Part shown: piece after piece, positions 17,402 through 26,278 of the stretch
Layout: each line of letters begins with the position of its first letter
Numbering within the stretch: position 1 is the first letter of the stretch
Source of the DNA: Thermoanaerobaculia bacterium
Lineage (GTDB): Bacteria > Acidobacteriota > Thermoanaerobaculia > Thermoanaerobaculales > Sulfomarinibacteraceae
Direction: 5' to 3'
DNA: 64,000 nucleotides
NCBI GenBank assembly: GCA_027061805.1
Contig: JAMOWA010000051.1
Coordinates: 1-64,000 of the forward strand
Position numbers and translations under genes: made by a program
Notes under the pieces: model-generated
Told to the model about the DNA's origin: nothing
The model's input: only the letters and a program-made list of their open reading frames with translations
Database searches by the model: none

Positions 17402-17499
17402 GGTGGCCGACCCGCGGCGGGGGGATGTAACCGGAGCTCCCGCTGCAGACCACCACACAGGGGCGGCACCCCACGCCGCACGCGAAGGGAGGCGAGGCC

Positions 17500-17739
17500 A
17501 TGGACGAGCCCGTGATCGCCGGAAGGAAGCCCGCTGTCGTGGAGCTGGAGCCCGGAACCCACCACTGGTGCTCCTGCGGCAGGTCGGCGAACCAGCCCCT
17601 CTGTGACGGGTCCCACGAGGGCACGGGATTCGCTCCCGTGGAATTCGTGGTCACAGAGCGCCGGAAGATCGCCCTGTGCCTGTGCAAGCGCACGAAGGAT
17701 CCGCCACGCTGCGACGGGTCGCACGCTGACCTCGAGTAG
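17500..17739 (+). CDS. Double CDGSH iron-sulfur domain protein
   Basis: 79-residue protein with two complete CDGSH motifs, each expected to bind a [2Fe-2S] cluster by three Cys and one His. Motif 1 is Cys24, Cys26, Cys35, His39 (CSCGRS...CDGSH). Motif 2 is Cys60, Cys62, Cys71, His75. This tandem layout matches the bacterial/mitochondrial CISD3-like class, which is soluble and lacks a membrane anchor. GGGAGGCGAGG precedes the ATG. Function in bacteria is uncertain (redox or cluster transfer). Confidence 0.92.
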   Translation: MDEPVIAGRKPAVVELEPGTHHWCSCGRSANQPLCDGSHEGTGFAPVEFVVTERRKIALCLCKRTKDPPRCDGSHADLE

Positions 17740-17765
17740 GAGCTCCACCGGCCCTCACGGAGGGA

Positions 17766-20420
17766 TCAGCCGGAGGCGGAGGGGGAGCCCGGACCCCCGC
17801 GCGAGGCCAGCCAGGCGTCCACCGTGTCGCGGAAGGGCATGGGCCCCGCGGGGAGCGCGTGGAGGATCCCGGCGGCCTCGCGGGCCAGCGCGCGGGCGCG
17901 GGAACGCCGACCCGTGCTCCACAGGGCCCTGGCGAGGGCGAAGGCGGCCTGGGCGCGGTCGTAGGGGCCCACGCCCTCGGCCGAGCTGCGGATGCGGTAG
18001 GCCCTCTCCAGGTGGGGGAGGGCCCGATGGACCTTCCCGAGGCCGAGGAGTGCGCATCCCCTGGCGAAGTCCAGGTAGGTGGAGTAGGGGTGATCGCCGG
18101 GAAATGCGCCGGCCAGGATGTCCTGGATGCGGTCGCAGGTCTCGAGCGCCCCCCTGTGGTCCCCCTCGTTCACGTCGAGCTGGGCGAGGTTCAGGTCCGC
18201 GATGGCGGTCCACACCCCGTTCTCACCCACGGCTCCCGCATAGAGCACGCGTGCCTGCTCGAAGTGCTCGCGGGCCTCCCGGTATCTGCCGAGCTCCATG
18301 AGGGCGCTGGCGAGGCTGTTCTCGGCCATGGCGGTGTTGATGCTGTCACCCAGGTGCTCGCGGATCAGCGGCACGGCGCGCTCGAGGAGCTCCAGGGCCG
18401 CCTGGAAGTTGGCCCGCGCGAGCTCCACGTTGGCCATGTTGCCCAGGGTCCTGCCCACGAAGTAACTGTCGGGACCGTGCAGCGCCTCGGCGAGCTGCAG
18501 GGCCTTCCGGTGTTGCTCCATGGCCTCGTCGATCCGTCCCTCGGCCTGACAGGTGGAGCCCAGCGCGTTGGCGAGGTCGAGCTCCAGCTGCCGTTCCCTT
18601 GGAATGCGGGCGAGGATCGCTTCCCCGAGCCGGGCCCAGGTGTGGGCACGGGGGAAGTCGAAGGTGTCGTTGCCGTCCAGCCAGGTCAGGCCGATGAGCG
18701 CACGGACGGCCTCGGCATCGTGGCCGCCGGCAAGGGCCTGGGCCAGCCCCTCCTCCAGGTGCTCCCGGGCGGAGTCCACGTGCTGACTGGCCTCCTCCAT
18801 GGTGCCCTGGAGTGTCAGGGCCTCGGCCAGGAGGGGAGGGTAGTCCAGGGCCCGCGCGGCCTCCACGATGCTCGCGGCCGCCTCGATGGAGGTCTCCACG
18901 TTGCCCGTGATCCACCGCCCGCGGGCCGTGGCGAGCTGCCGCCGGAGCTCGCGGACCCGCCCGCGGATCTCGGTGTTCCGCGGTGGGGGAACGGGGGAGG
19001 TCAGGGCCGTTGTGTCGGCGCAGGTCTCGAGACCGGAGAGGTCCAGGACGGCCCGGGGCGCCGTGGCCACCAGGGCGCTGTCGGGTTCGGCCAGCTGCTC
19101 CAGCAGCGAGCCCAGCTCCTGGAGCCGGTTGTCGAGGCAGGCCATCCGGAGGTCCAGGAGCTCCTCGGACTGCTCGCCCGTGACCCGTGTGGCGCGGCAG
19201 GCCTCCACGCGCATCTCCCTCCACGACCTCGCGTAGACATCGATGGCCCTCGCCACCCGCTCCCAGGCCCCCCGCGCCATGGGGTTGCCGGTGGCCAGGA
19301 AGGCCTGCAGCAGCCGGTCCTTCACCCCGGGGTTCCAGACCCTCTCCACGGCCGCTCCCGCCCCCTCGCACCGGAGGGCGGGCTGCCGGGCCATGAAGAT
19401 CATCCCTGCCACCAGCGCCGCGGCGGCCACCGTCCCCGCGGCCCCGAGGGCCAGGCGCCGCCGCCTCCGGACGGGGTCGCGATCCAGGGCCTCCAGGAGC
19501 GCCTCCATGTGGGGGAACCGGTCCCCGGGATCGTCCGCAAGGCCCCTGAGGAGGACCGTGCGGATCCAGTGCGGGACCCGGCTGTCGAGGGGCGGTTCCC
19601 GGAGCGGGCCGTGCCCCTCCACCAGGAGCTCCATGATGGTGCGCCGCGGAAAGGGGTACTCGCCGTACAGCGCCCTGTAGAGGGCCACGCAGAAGCTGAA
19701 CTGATCCGACAGCGGTGTGGCGGGCTGGCCCCTCAGGCACTCGGGAGCGATGTAGGAGGGAGTCCCGGCGATCATGTCGGGAGCCGTGAGCGAGGCGTCC
19801 AGATGGCGGGCCGAGCCTCCGGAGGCGGGGAGCTCTGCGGGGGAGACGGCCGGTGTGGTGAGGGTGTCGGGATCCGTGGGCAGGGGGCGGGCCAGCCCGA
19901 AGTCCATCACCTTGACCCGCCCGTCGCGGGACACCAGGACGTTGTCCAGCTTGAAGTCGCGATGGACCAGGCCCGTCCGGTGGGCCGCCGCGAGGCCCCT
20001 CCCGGCCGCCTGGAACACCTGGAGGACCTCCTCCCTGCTGCGGTCATCCTTCAGCCACTCACCGGCGGTCACCGCGTCCAGGTACTCCATGGCGATGAAG
20101 ACCCGGTCGTCCACCGTCCCCACGTCGAAGACGGTGACCACGTTGGGGTGGGCCAGGGAGGCCATGGCCTGGGCCTCCCGGAGGAGCCGCTTCTGCTCCT
20201 CCTCCCCGGGGACGAGCCCCAGGGGATCGGGCCGGACCACCTTGATGGCCAGCTTGCGGTCGAGCTCGGGGTCGTAGGCTGCCAGCACCACGCCCATGGC
20301 GCCGTGCCCCAGCTTGTGGAGGACGATGTACCTCCCGATGGTGGTTCCCGGCGCCGTGAGGTCGCCGCCCCGCGAGGTTCCTGTGTCGGGATCCATGGCT
20401 GCCGCTGTTACCAGGTTCAT
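17766..20420 (-). CDS. PknB-type Ser/Thr protein kinase with transmembrane helix and TPR repeats
   Basis: 884-residue membrane-anchored kinase. The catalytic domain (~30-300) has the glycine loop GHGAMG, Lys60 (AIKVV), catalytic Asp155 (HRDFKLDN) and metal-binding Asp173 (DFGLA). A membrane helix lies at ~330-355. The C-terminal ~400 residues are TPR repeats (e.g. AMEQHRKALQLAEAL, ALELLERAVPLI), a layout frequent in soil bacteria with many kinases. The start could be the ATG at 20420 or 20396; neither has a strong ribosome site. It is divergent from the site-2 protease gene. The cognate phosphatase could be the PP2C at 46619-47419, though it is not adjacent. Confidence 0.92.
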   Translation of the reverse strand: MNLVTAAAMDPDTGTSRGGDLTAPGTTIGRYIVLHKLGHGAMGVVLAAYDPELDRKLAIKVVRPDPLGLVPGEEEQKRLLREAQAMASLAHPNVVTVFDVGTVDDRVFIAMEYLDAVTAGEWLKDDRSREEVLQVFQAAGRGLAAAHRTGLVHRDFKLDNVLVSRDGRVKVMDFGLARPLPTDPDTLTTPAVSPAELPASGGSARHLDASLTAPDMIAGTPSYIAPECLRGQPATPLSDQFSFCVALYRALYGEYPFPRRTIMELLVEGHGPLREPPLDSRVPHWIRTVLLRGLADDPGDRFPHMEALLEALDRDPVRRRRRLALGAAGTVAAAALVAGMIFMARQPALRCEGAGAAVERVWNPGVKDRLLQAFLATGNPMARGAWERVARAIDVYARSWREMRVEACRATRVTGEQSEELLDLRMACLDNRLQELGSLLEQLAEPDSALVATAPRAVLDLSGLETCADTTALTSPVPPPRNTEIRGRVRELRRQLATARGRWITGNVETSIEAAASIVEAARALDYPPLLAEALTLQGTMEEASQHVDSAREHLEEGLAQALAGGHDAEAVRALIGLTWLDGNDTFDFPRAHTWARLGEAILARIPRERQLELDLANALGSTCQAEGRIDEAMEQHRKALQLAEALHGPDSYFVGRTLGNMANVELARANFQAALELLERAVPLIREHLGDSINTAMAENSLASALMELGRYREAREHFEQARVLYAGAVGENGVWTAIADLNLAQLDVNEGDHRGALETCDRIQDILAGAFPGDHPYSTYLDFARGCALLGLGKVHRALPHLERAYRIRSSAEGVGPYDRAQAAFALARALWSTGRRSRARALAREAAGILHALPAGPMPFRDTVDAWLASRGGPGSPSASG

Positions 20421-20510
20421 ACGTTCCGGGACCGGCGTCAAGGGGGGGGGCGGTCCCACCACTGCCGGGTTCCCACCCTTCGCACCGAGGCGGGCCGCGA
20501 ATCGTGTACC

Positions 20511-21209
20511 ATGCAGCCCATGCCGCTGGTGATCCGTTCCCTCGAGGTGGCCCTGGACGTGGCGGTGCTGCTGTTCGCCGTCTCGGTTCACGAGTCGGCC
20601 CACGGCTGGATGGCGGCCCGCTGGGGCGACACCACCGCGCGCGACCTGGGGCGGATCACCCTCAACCCGCTCAAGCACGTGGACCCCATCGGGTCGCTGC
20701 TGGTGCCCGCCGTGCTGGCCATCAGCGGCATGCCGGTGTTCGGATGGGCGAAACCCGTCCCGGTGGTCCCCGCACGGTTCCGCGACCCCAGGAGGGGTTC
20801 CATGGAGGTGTCGGCGGCCGGGCCCCTCTCGAACCTGGCCCTGGCGGGAGGTGCACTGCTGGGCCTGCTGCTGTTGAAGTCGGCCGTTCCGGGGGTCCGG
20901 GAGCTGGTGCTGGCCTCGTTGACCCAGGGGCAGCTCCCCATCGGAGCCGGTCCCGTGGGCCTGGTGGTGGCGATCCTGAGCATGACGCTGGTCATCAACA
21001 TCGTGCTGGCCGTGTTCAACCTCATCCCGGTGCCGCCTCTGGACGGGTCCGGGATCGTGATGGGTCTCCTCCCGCCCCCGGTAGCGGCAAGCTACCGGCG
21101 CATGGGCCGTTACGGTCTTCTGGTGGTCTTCGCCCTCCTGTGGCTCGGGGCCTTCGACATCATCCTCCGCCCCATCCTGGTGGGGGTGCTGCGGCTGGTG
21201 ATCGGATGA
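20511..21209 (+). CDS. Site-2 protease family (M50) integral membrane peptidase
   Basis: 232-residue polytopic zinc protease that cleaves substrates within the membrane. The HExxH motif is His27-Glu28-His31 (HESAH) in the first helix, and the second motif NLIPVPPLDG has Asp178. No PDZ domain is present, so this is the small form often found next to scpAB and trpS. An alternative ATG lies at 20520. The stop overlaps the scpA start (ATGA), so it leads a three-gene unit with scpA and scpB. The substrate is unknown. Confidence 0.92.
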   Translation: MQPMPLVIRSLEVALDVAVLLFAVSVHESAHGWMAARWGDTTARDLGRITLNPLKHVDPIGSLLVPAVLAISGMPVFGWAKPVPVVPARFRDPRRGSMEVSAAGPLSNLALAGGALLGLLLLKSAVPGVRELVLASLTQGQLPIGAGPVGLVVAILSMTLVINIVLAVFNLIPVPPLDGSGIVMGLLPPPVAASYRRMGRYGLLVVFALLWLGAFDIILRPILVGVLRLVIG

Positions 21210-22021
21210 ACCAGGTCTCCACCGGAAAGGCCGAGGGCACCCTGCACGGGCCGGCACTGGAGCTCCCGTCGTTCAGCGGACCTCTGGACCTGCTCCTCCA
21301 CCTGATCCAGAAGAACCGGGCGGCCATCTACGACATCCCCATCGCCAGGATCTGCGACCAGTACCACGAGTACCTGGCCGCCATGCAGGAGGTGGACCTG
21401 GAGATCGCGGGCGAGTTCCTGTGGATGGCGGCGTGGCTGCTCCAGGTCAAGTCCAGGATGCTGCTCCCCGCAGTGGCGGAGTCCGGGGAGGATCCCCGGG
21501 CCGAGCTCGTGGAGCGCCTGCTGGAGTACCGGCGGGTCAAGGAGCTCGCGGGGATCCTCTCGGAGGTCCACGCCATGCGGCGGGGCATGTGGCCCGCGGC
21601 GGTGGATGCCGGCCTCGAGCCGGAGGAGGTGGAGCTGGACTGGGAGGACGTGGACCTCGAGGCGATCTGCAGGGCCTACGTGGAGGTCATGGAGCGCTTC
21701 GCGGCGGACCATCCGCCCCCGCTGGAGGTCCTGCCCCTCCGGTACACCGTGGAACGGACCATGAGGGACCTCTACGGGCGGGTCCGGAGCGAGGGGATGG
21801 TGCCGCTCCTGCGCCTGCTGCACACGAGGAACGACACGGAGGAGGTGGTCACGGCCGTGGTGGCCATGCTGGAGCTCGCCCGCCTCGGTGGGATCCACGC
21901 GGAGCAGCGGAAGGCCTTCGCCGAGATCTATCTGCGGCCGGGCCAAAGGGAGCTGGACATGGACACGCTCCTGAAAGAACGGGAAGAGCATGGAACGAGA
22001 GACGCTGAGAGCCATCGCTGA
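21206..22021 (+). CDS. scpA: Segregation and condensation protein A
   Basis: Kleisin subunit of the SMC-ScpAB condensin, bridging SMC heads and helping chromosome compaction and segregation. 271 residues. The N-terminal FSGPLDLLLHLIQKNR motif and the IPIARICDQYHEYL segment are diagnostic. The C-terminal winged helix contains VVTAVVAMLELARLG. Starts at an ATGA overlap with the M50 protease gene and its 3' end overlaps scpB by 32 bp. The smc gene is not in the window. Confidence 0.96.
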   Translation: MNQVSTGKAEGTLHGPALELPSFSGPLDLLLHLIQKNRAAIYDIPIARICDQYHEYLAAMQEVDLEIAGEFLWMAAWLLQVKSRMLLPAVAESGEDPRAELVERLLEYRRVKELAGILSEVHAMRRGMWPAAVDAGLEPEEVELDWEDVDLEAICRAYVEVMERFAADHPPPLEVLPLRYTVERTMRDLYGRVRSEGMVPLLRLLHTRNDTEEVVTAVVAMLELARLGGIHAEQRKAFAEIYLRPGQRELDMDTLLKEREEHGTRDAESHR

Positions 22022-22589
22022 GGCCGTCCTGATCACGGCCAGGGGCCCCGTCACGGCGGAGCAGATCTCCGAGGCGGTGGGGGAGAGGGAGGTGGAGCCG
22101 GCCCTGGTGGAGGAGGTGCTCGGGGAGATCCGGGACGACTGGGACACGCCGCACCACGGTCTCCGGATCGAGAGGGTGGCGGGTGGGTGGCGATGCGCCA
22201 CACCGGCCCAGCTGGAGCCATACCTCAGGGCGTTCCACGGGGTGGCCTCACGGCAGCGTCTCTCCCAGGCCGCCCTGGAGGTGCTCTCCATCGTGGCCTA
22301 CCGCCAGCCCGTCACCCTGCCGGAGATCAACTTCATCCGTGGGACGAACTCCGCAGGGGTGGTCAGGACCCTCCTGGAGCGGAAGCTGATCCGCATGGCC
22401 GGGAGGAAGCAGGTGGTGGGCAAGCCCTTCCTGTACCGCACCACGCGGGAGTTCCTGGTGCACTTCGGCCTCGAAAGACCCGAGGACCTCCCCGATCCCG
22501 AGGAGCTGATCCCCGGGGAGCCCACCCCGGTACCGGACGACCCCCCCACGGGGAGCGCCGGGCCGGGAGGGGAGGACTCCGGTCCCTGA
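21990..22589 (+). CDS. scpB: Segregation and condensation protein B
   Basis: Winged-helix partner of ScpA in the SMC complex. 199 residues with two WH domains: the first around AEAVLITARGPVTAEQI, the second with AALEVLSIVAYRQPVTLPEI and the conserved GTNSAGVVRTLLERKLI. The Pro-rich C-terminal tail (~170-199) is low in conservation and runs into the repeat array that follows at once. The start overlaps scpA, indicating translational coupling. GAACGGGAAGAGC upstream of the ATG gives only a modest ribosome site. Confidence 0.95.
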   Translation: MERETLRAIAEAVLITARGPVTAEQISEAVGEREVEPALVEEVLGEIRDDWDTPHHGLRIERVAGGWRCATPAQLEPYLRAFHGVASRQRLSQAALEVLSIVAYRQPVTLPEINFIRGTNSAGVVRTLLERKLIRMAGRKQVVGKPFLYRTTREFLVHFGLERPEDLPDPEELIPGEPTPVPDDPPTGSAGPGGEDSGP

Positions 22590-23160
22590 CACGGACACCG
22601 ACGGGGGCAGGGACAGGGGAGCAGAGGAGAAGGAGAGCGGGGAAGCCGATGACCGCGAGGGTCACGGACCCTGACACAATCACGGACACGGACAGGGTCA
22701 CGGACACCAGCACCGCCACTGACACGGTCACTGACACGGACCCCGAGTCACGACGCCGCCGCCGCTCGCCGGCCCCGACACGGTCCCCGTCACTGTCCCT
22801 GTCCCCGACCCCGACACGGTCACGGACATGGTCACGGTCACCGTCACGGACACGGACCCTGACGCGGACACGGACACGGACAGGATCGCGGGCAGGGGAG
22901 CAGGGGCGCAGGGGTGAGGGGGGCAGGGGAGGCGATCGCTGACACGGACCCTGACACGGACCCCGTCACGGACACGGACACGGTCATGGACCTGAACCCC
23001 GTCGCGGCTGCCGTTCGCGGCCGCCGCCCGCCGACGCCGATGCCGCCGCCGTCCCCGAACCCGGCACAGTCACAGACGCGGACACCGACACGGTCACTGT
23101 CACGGTCACGCACACGGACCCGGTCTTGGTCCAGGACCCCGGCACCGCCACCGTTCCGGC
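22583..23160. repeat. Degenerate GACACG/GTCACG hexamer array, left of four-helix-bundle gene
   Basis: Nearly 600 bp of imperfect 6-bp periodic sequence (GACACG, GACACC, GTCACG, GACCCC units) starting within the scpB stop region. Two islands of a different, purine-rich repeat (GGGGAGCAGGGG type) interrupt it at ~22602-22640 and 22880-22932. Translated frames give only Thr-Asp, Thr-Arg or His-Gly dipeptide runs, so I do not call genes. The composite piece at 22880-22945 recurs at 23759-23808. Between 23161 and 23336 the repeat fades and I see only the leader of the next gene. Confidence 0.8.
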
Positions 23161-23336
23161 CTCTCCTGCCTCCTCCCGCGTTGCCGGTTTCCTCCCGTTC
23201 GTTCTGTGGTGGGGGAGATGGCCCCCGGATCCGCCCGGCGTCAAGGGCACACCGGCCTGCGGCCGGTCGCTGCGCGACCCCTGACTCCGGGCAGCCCGGG
23301 GGCCTGGGGAACGGCATGAACGAACGGGAGGAAACC

Positions 23337-23687
23337 ATGCCCCACGCGCTCCACGGATCGAGGCCCCCTGCCCTGGCGAAGGCCCTCGAGGCCGCCGGGA
23401 TCGCCATGGTACTGGCCGCCACGGTGAAGGCGCCGTTCAGGTCCCTGGCGGACCAGGTGGTGCGGGCCGCCGCGTCGGTCCCGGCCAACATCGCCGAGGG
23501 CGAGGGCCGCGCCGGGAAGGACCGATGCTACCACTGGCGGGTGGCGTACGGCTCGGCGAAGGAGCTGGACGTCCACCTCCGGCTGCTCCTCGCGTCCGGC
23601 TCCGTGGATGCGACCCGCACCCGGCGAGCCCTCGGGCTCCTCGACGAGGTGCGCGCCATGCTGTGGTGGATGATCCAGAGGGGGTGA
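23337..23687 (+). CDS. Four-helix bundle protein (23S rRNA intervening-sequence protein family)
   Basis: 116 residues matching the S23/IVP-type four-helix-bundle family by VRAAASVPANIAEGEGR and the following YGSAKELDVHLRLLLA motif. The family is named for ORFs within 23S rRNA intervening sequences, but many genomes carry free copies of unknown function. No rRNA is present here. The ATG at 23337 is chosen for its excellent ribosome site (GGGAGGAAACC); an ATG at 23316 would add seven residues. The gene is isolated, same strand as scpAB, and embedded between two hexamer repeat arrays sharing a composite direct repeat, which is unusual. Confidence 0.88.
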   Translation: MPHALHGSRPPALAKALEAAGIAMVLAATVKAPFRSLADQVVRAAASVPANIAEGEGRAGKDRCYHWRVAYGSAKELDVHLRLLLASGSVDATRTRRALGLLDEVRAMLWWMIQRG

Positions 23688-23694
23688 GCGGGAC

Positions 23695-23890
23695 CCGGAC
23701 AGGGTCACCGTCACGGACACCGACACCGTCACAGACACGGGCACGGACACAGTCACGGACAGGATCGAGGGCAGGGGAGCAGGGGAGCAGGGGAGGCGAA
23801 CACTGTCACGGCCACCGTCACGGACATGGTCACGGACACCGACACGGGCACGGACCCCGACGCCGTCACTGTCACGGCCACGTTTGCAGA
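23695..23890. repeat. Degenerate GACACG/GTCACG hexamer array, right of four-helix-bundle gene
   Basis: Second array of the same 6-bp periodic family (GTCACG, GACACC, GACACG, GGCACG), broken by the purine-rich GGGGAGCAGGGG island at 23768-23796. The junction ACAGGATCG(C/A)GGGCAGGGG is near-identical to that at 22880, so the four-helix-bundle gene lies between two direct copies about 880 bp apart. From 23891 to about 24050 I see no gene or repeat. Confidence 0.75.
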
Positions 23891-24039
23891 TCCTCCTCCT
23901 GGCTCCGGCGAGCGGGCCGCCTCCCACGATGGCGGGCCACTTCTCCGAACGAGCTCCCCGCGCGTTCCTCGCCCACTTCGTGGTCGGTGTGTCGTGGAAA
24001 GCTCGGTACCCGGCACGCGCCGCCGGGCGCCACCTACTC

Positions 24040-24100
24040 CGGGTGGGTGGGGGCGTCTTCACATCTTCACGTCTTCACTCCCTCAGCTCTTCATCACACC
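24040..24100. repeat. CTTCAC short tandem repeat
   Basis: GGGTGGGTGGGGG followed by CTTCACAT/CTTCACGT/CTTCACTC units (period about 8). The same pairing of CTTCAC units and GGGTGGGTGGG occurs in the gap before the cDPGS gene (4700-4770), so the two loci share more than one repeat type. It borders the 3' end of the next minus-strand gene. Confidence 0.55.
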
Positions 24101-24639
24101 ATACGGCGGGGGAGGGGAAGGAGCTGGGCGGGGACGCCGGGCCACAGCGCGCTGCCCAGGTCCTCGGTGAGCCGCCGGAGGCGGCGCTCCAGGCCCTGCA
24201 GTGCCAGCTCCCGGGTGAAGGTCACAAGGAGCCAGCCCCCGGCGAGCGTGGTGAACGCGGCAGGAGCGCCCGCAGCGAACCAGAATCCGGCGGCCAGGGC
24301 GATGACACCGGCGAGGCCGGCGGCGTGGGCCCCGTGGGTCGATCGGGGGGTGCACCCCACGGCCACGTGCGCTCCATCGTGATCGAGTCCTAGTTTCACC
24401 TCGACCGTCTCGTCGACCTCACGGGGGATCGCCCCGAACACACGGGTGGTCCAGGGGAGCTCGAGGGTCCACCCTCCCGGGGTTCGCGTGGTCCGGGCAC
24501 CCCTGATGCCGGCGAGGACCTCCGCCACCACGGACTCGACCTCCGGCGGGAGTGCGGGGACGAACGCCGCGTACCGGAAGGCGAACCGTTCCTCCGGTTC
24601 GGCTCTGGCCACTGTCGGGATCATGCGGCGCCAGTCCAT
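24094..24639 (-). CDS. Hypothetical membrane protein
   Basis: 181 residues, family unknown. The N-terminal ~95 residues are soluble and beta-rich (RFAFRYAAFVPALPPEV, TLELPWTTRVFGAIPREVDE). Two hydrophobic segments follow at ~103-125 and ~128-145, then a basic helical tail (LERRLRRLTEDLG). The start is the ATG at 24639 (alternative at 24624); no strong ribosome site. Divergent from the thioesterase gene; its 3' end runs into the CTTCAC repeat. Confidence 0.6.
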   Translation of the reverse strand: MDWRRMIPTVARAEPEERFAFRYAAFVPALPPEVESVVAEVLAGIRGARTTRTPGGWTLELPWTTRVFGAIPREVDETVEVKLGLDHDGAHVAVGCTPRSTHGAHAAGLAGVIALAAGFWFAAGAPAAFTTLAGGWLLVTFTRELALQGLERRLRRLTEDLGSALWPGVPAQLLPLPRRMV

Positions 24640-24666
24640 GGAGCCGAGTCTACCGGGAAGGGCACG

Positions 24667-24672
24667 TATACT
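24667..24672 (+). promoter_or_regulatory. Putative -10 box for the thioesterase gene
   Basis: TATACT 49 bp upstream of the start at 24721 in an otherwise GC-rich gap; no clear -35. It would transcribe the thioesterase and the overlapping hydrolase gene. Confidence 0.3.
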
Positions 24673-24720
24673 GAAATCCGTGTCGGGCTCCGGGAGGGAC
24701 CCGGCCGGAGGGAGCGAACG

Positions 24721-25140
24721 ATGGACGAGACCACACGGGAGCCCGCCATCCGCGTGCTCATGATGCCGAGGGACACCAACCCTGCCGGGACCATATTCGG
24801 CGGGGTCATCCTGTCCTACATCGACCAGGCTGGCGCCGAGGAGGCGAAGCTCCACGGCATGGGTCCGAGGCTCGTCACGGTGGCCATGAAGGAGGTGGTG
24901 TTCCGGAAGCCCGTGTTCGTGGGCGACCTGGTGTCCTTCTACACCTCGCTCGTGCGGGCGGGCACCACCTCGGTGACCGTCGCGGTGAAGGTCGTGGCGG
25001 CACGCCGTGCCGACCGCAACACGCGGGCCCTGGTCACCTCGGCGGAGCTGACCTTCGTGAACCTGGACGAGGAGGGGAGGCCCGCTCCGCTGGACCGCGG
25101 GTCCACGAAGACCCACCTGGGCCCACGGGGAGGATCGTGA
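24721..25140 (+). CDS. Acyl-CoA thioesterase, hotdog fold (YciA/BACH-like)
   Basis: 139-residue single hotdog domain that would hydrolyse acyl-CoA to free acid and CoA. NPAGTIFGGVILSYIDQAG is the family active-site segment with the catalytic Asp on the long helix. VTVAMKEVVFRKPVFVGDLV is the conserved strand pair. GGAGGGAGC precedes the ATG. The stop overlaps the GTG start of the next gene (GTGA), so the two are probably co-translated. Substrate chain length cannot be told from sequence. Confidence 0.9.
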   Translation: MDETTREPAIRVLMMPRDTNPAGTIFGGVILSYIDQAGAEEAKLHGMGPRLVTVAMKEVVFRKPVFVGDLVSFYTSLVRAGTTSVTVAVKVVAARRADRNTRALVTSAELTFVNLDEEGRPAPLDRGSTKTHLGPRGGS

Positions 25141-26255
25141 ACCCTGGGGCCCGCGGGGGAGGTGCGGTCCGGTCCCTCCTCGGCAGGGTCGCGGCTGCGG
25201 GCCACGCTCCGGGGGCCGTGGCCATGCTCAGCACACCCGGGGCACGAACGGCCTGGAGCGCCGGCCTGGCGAGGCTCGGCGCGGAGAGGATCCCGGCGGC
25301 CCCGGAGGTCCTCTACGACCTCGCCTCGCTGACCAAGCCCCTGGTGACCACGACCCTCTTCCTCCTGTTGCGCCGGGAGGGCAGGGTGGACCTGGACACG
25401 CCTGCGGAGCGGATCCTCCCGGAGCTGTCGGGTTCACCCGCCGGGGCCTCCACCTGCGGCCAGCTGCTGACCCACACCTCCGGGCTGCCGGCGTGGGCCC
25501 CCCTCCATGTGCTGACCGGCGGGAGGAAGGAACGGACGCTGGAGGCCCTGTCCCGCCTGGAACCCATCGGAAGGCCCGGAGGACAGGTGGTGTACTCCTG
25601 TCCCGGCTTCATCCTCCTGGGCCTGGTGCTGGAGCGCCTCGCCGGCGAGGGGCTGGCGGCGGCCTTCGGGTGCAGGATCGCCGGTCCGCTCGGGCTCGAT
25701 CCTCGGAGTGCGGGTTTCCTCCCGGACCCCGGGAGCGTTCCGGTTGCAGGGGGGGCTGCACGGCCTTCCGTGGAGACCGGGCTGCTGGAGGAGATGGGAC
25801 TGGGGGGAGGATCCATCCACATCCCGCCATGGTCCGACGGTCGTCCCGACGACGGCAACGCCCGCTTCCTCGGGGGAGCCGCCGGGAACGCCGGCCTGTG
25901 GGGAACCGCTGCCGCGGTGGCCGAGCTGGCCGCGGAGTACATTCCGGGGACAGCGCGTCTCCTGGAGCGGGACGAGATCCTCCTGGCCACGCGGAACCAC
26001 ACGCCGGGCCTCGAGCAGGGGAGGGGCCTGGGGTGGCAGCTCGCCTCCACGGAGGGCTGCTCCGCGGGGCCTGCCCTTCCCCCCGCTGCCTTCGGCCACA
26101 CCGGATTCACCGGCACCTCGGTGTGGATCGATCCGGTCCGCGAGGCGATCCTGGTGCTCCTGACCAACCGGCACCATCCCGGGCACCGGGGCGTGGACCT
26201 CCACCCCCTCCGCCGGCGCTTCCACGCGCTTGCGCTGGAGGAAGCCGGTGCCTGA
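25137..26255 (+). CDS. Beta-lactamase-fold serine hydrolase (class C/EstB-like)
   Basis: 372 residues of the penicillin-binding-protein/class C beta-lactamase superfamily, most likely an esterase or peptidase rather than a resistance enzyme. Catalytic Ser64-x-x-Lys67 (SLTK); Tyr153 in YSC where the family usually has YSN/YAN; and a C-terminal HTGFTGT replacing KTG. No signal peptide is visible, so it is probably cytoplasmic. Starts with GTG overlapping the thioesterase stop. Converges on lptFG with a 23-bp gap. Confidence 0.88.
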   Translation: MNPGARGGGAVRSLLGRVAAAGHAPGAVAMLSTPGARTAWSAGLARLGAERIPAAPEVLYDLASLTKPLVTTTLFLLLRREGRVDLDTPAERILPELSGSPAGASTCGQLLTHTSGLPAWAPLHVLTGGRKERTLEALSRLEPIGRPGGQVVYSCPGFILLGLVLERLAGEGLAAAFGCRIAGPLGLDPRSAGFLPDPGSVPVAGGAARPSVETGLLEEMGLGGGSIHIPPWSDGRPDDGNARFLGGAAGNAGLWGTAAAVAELAAEYIPGTARLLERDEILLATRNHTPGLEQGRGLGWQLASTEGCSAGPALPPAAFGHTGFTGTSVWIDPVREAILVLLTNRHHPGHRGVDLHPLRRRFHALALEEAGA

Positions 26256-26278
26256 GCCCGGGCCGGGTGGTGGAGAGG

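Noticed and set aside
17752..17764. Terminator between CDGSH and kinase genes
   Set aside because: Only a 5-bp stem (CCCTC/GAGGG) without a T-run; too weak to call.
22605..22942. Open frames through the hexamer arrays (Thr-Asp, Thr-Arg, His-Gly runs)
   Set aside because: They are open in several frames on both strands with dipeptide composition dictated by the 6-bp repeat; no ribosome site or domain.
23337..23687. Diversity-generating retroelement accessory protein (Avd)
   Set aside because: Avd is also a four-helix bundle, but there is no reverse transcriptase, template repeat or variable repeat nearby, and the sequence fits the 23S-IVP group better.
22583..23890. CRISPR array
   Set aside because: Period is 6 bp and degenerate, with no constant repeat-spacer structure and no cas genes.
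25137..26255. Antibiotic-resistance beta-lactamase
   Set aside because: No signal peptide, YSC instead of YxN and HTG instead of KTG; these point to a general serine hydrolase.
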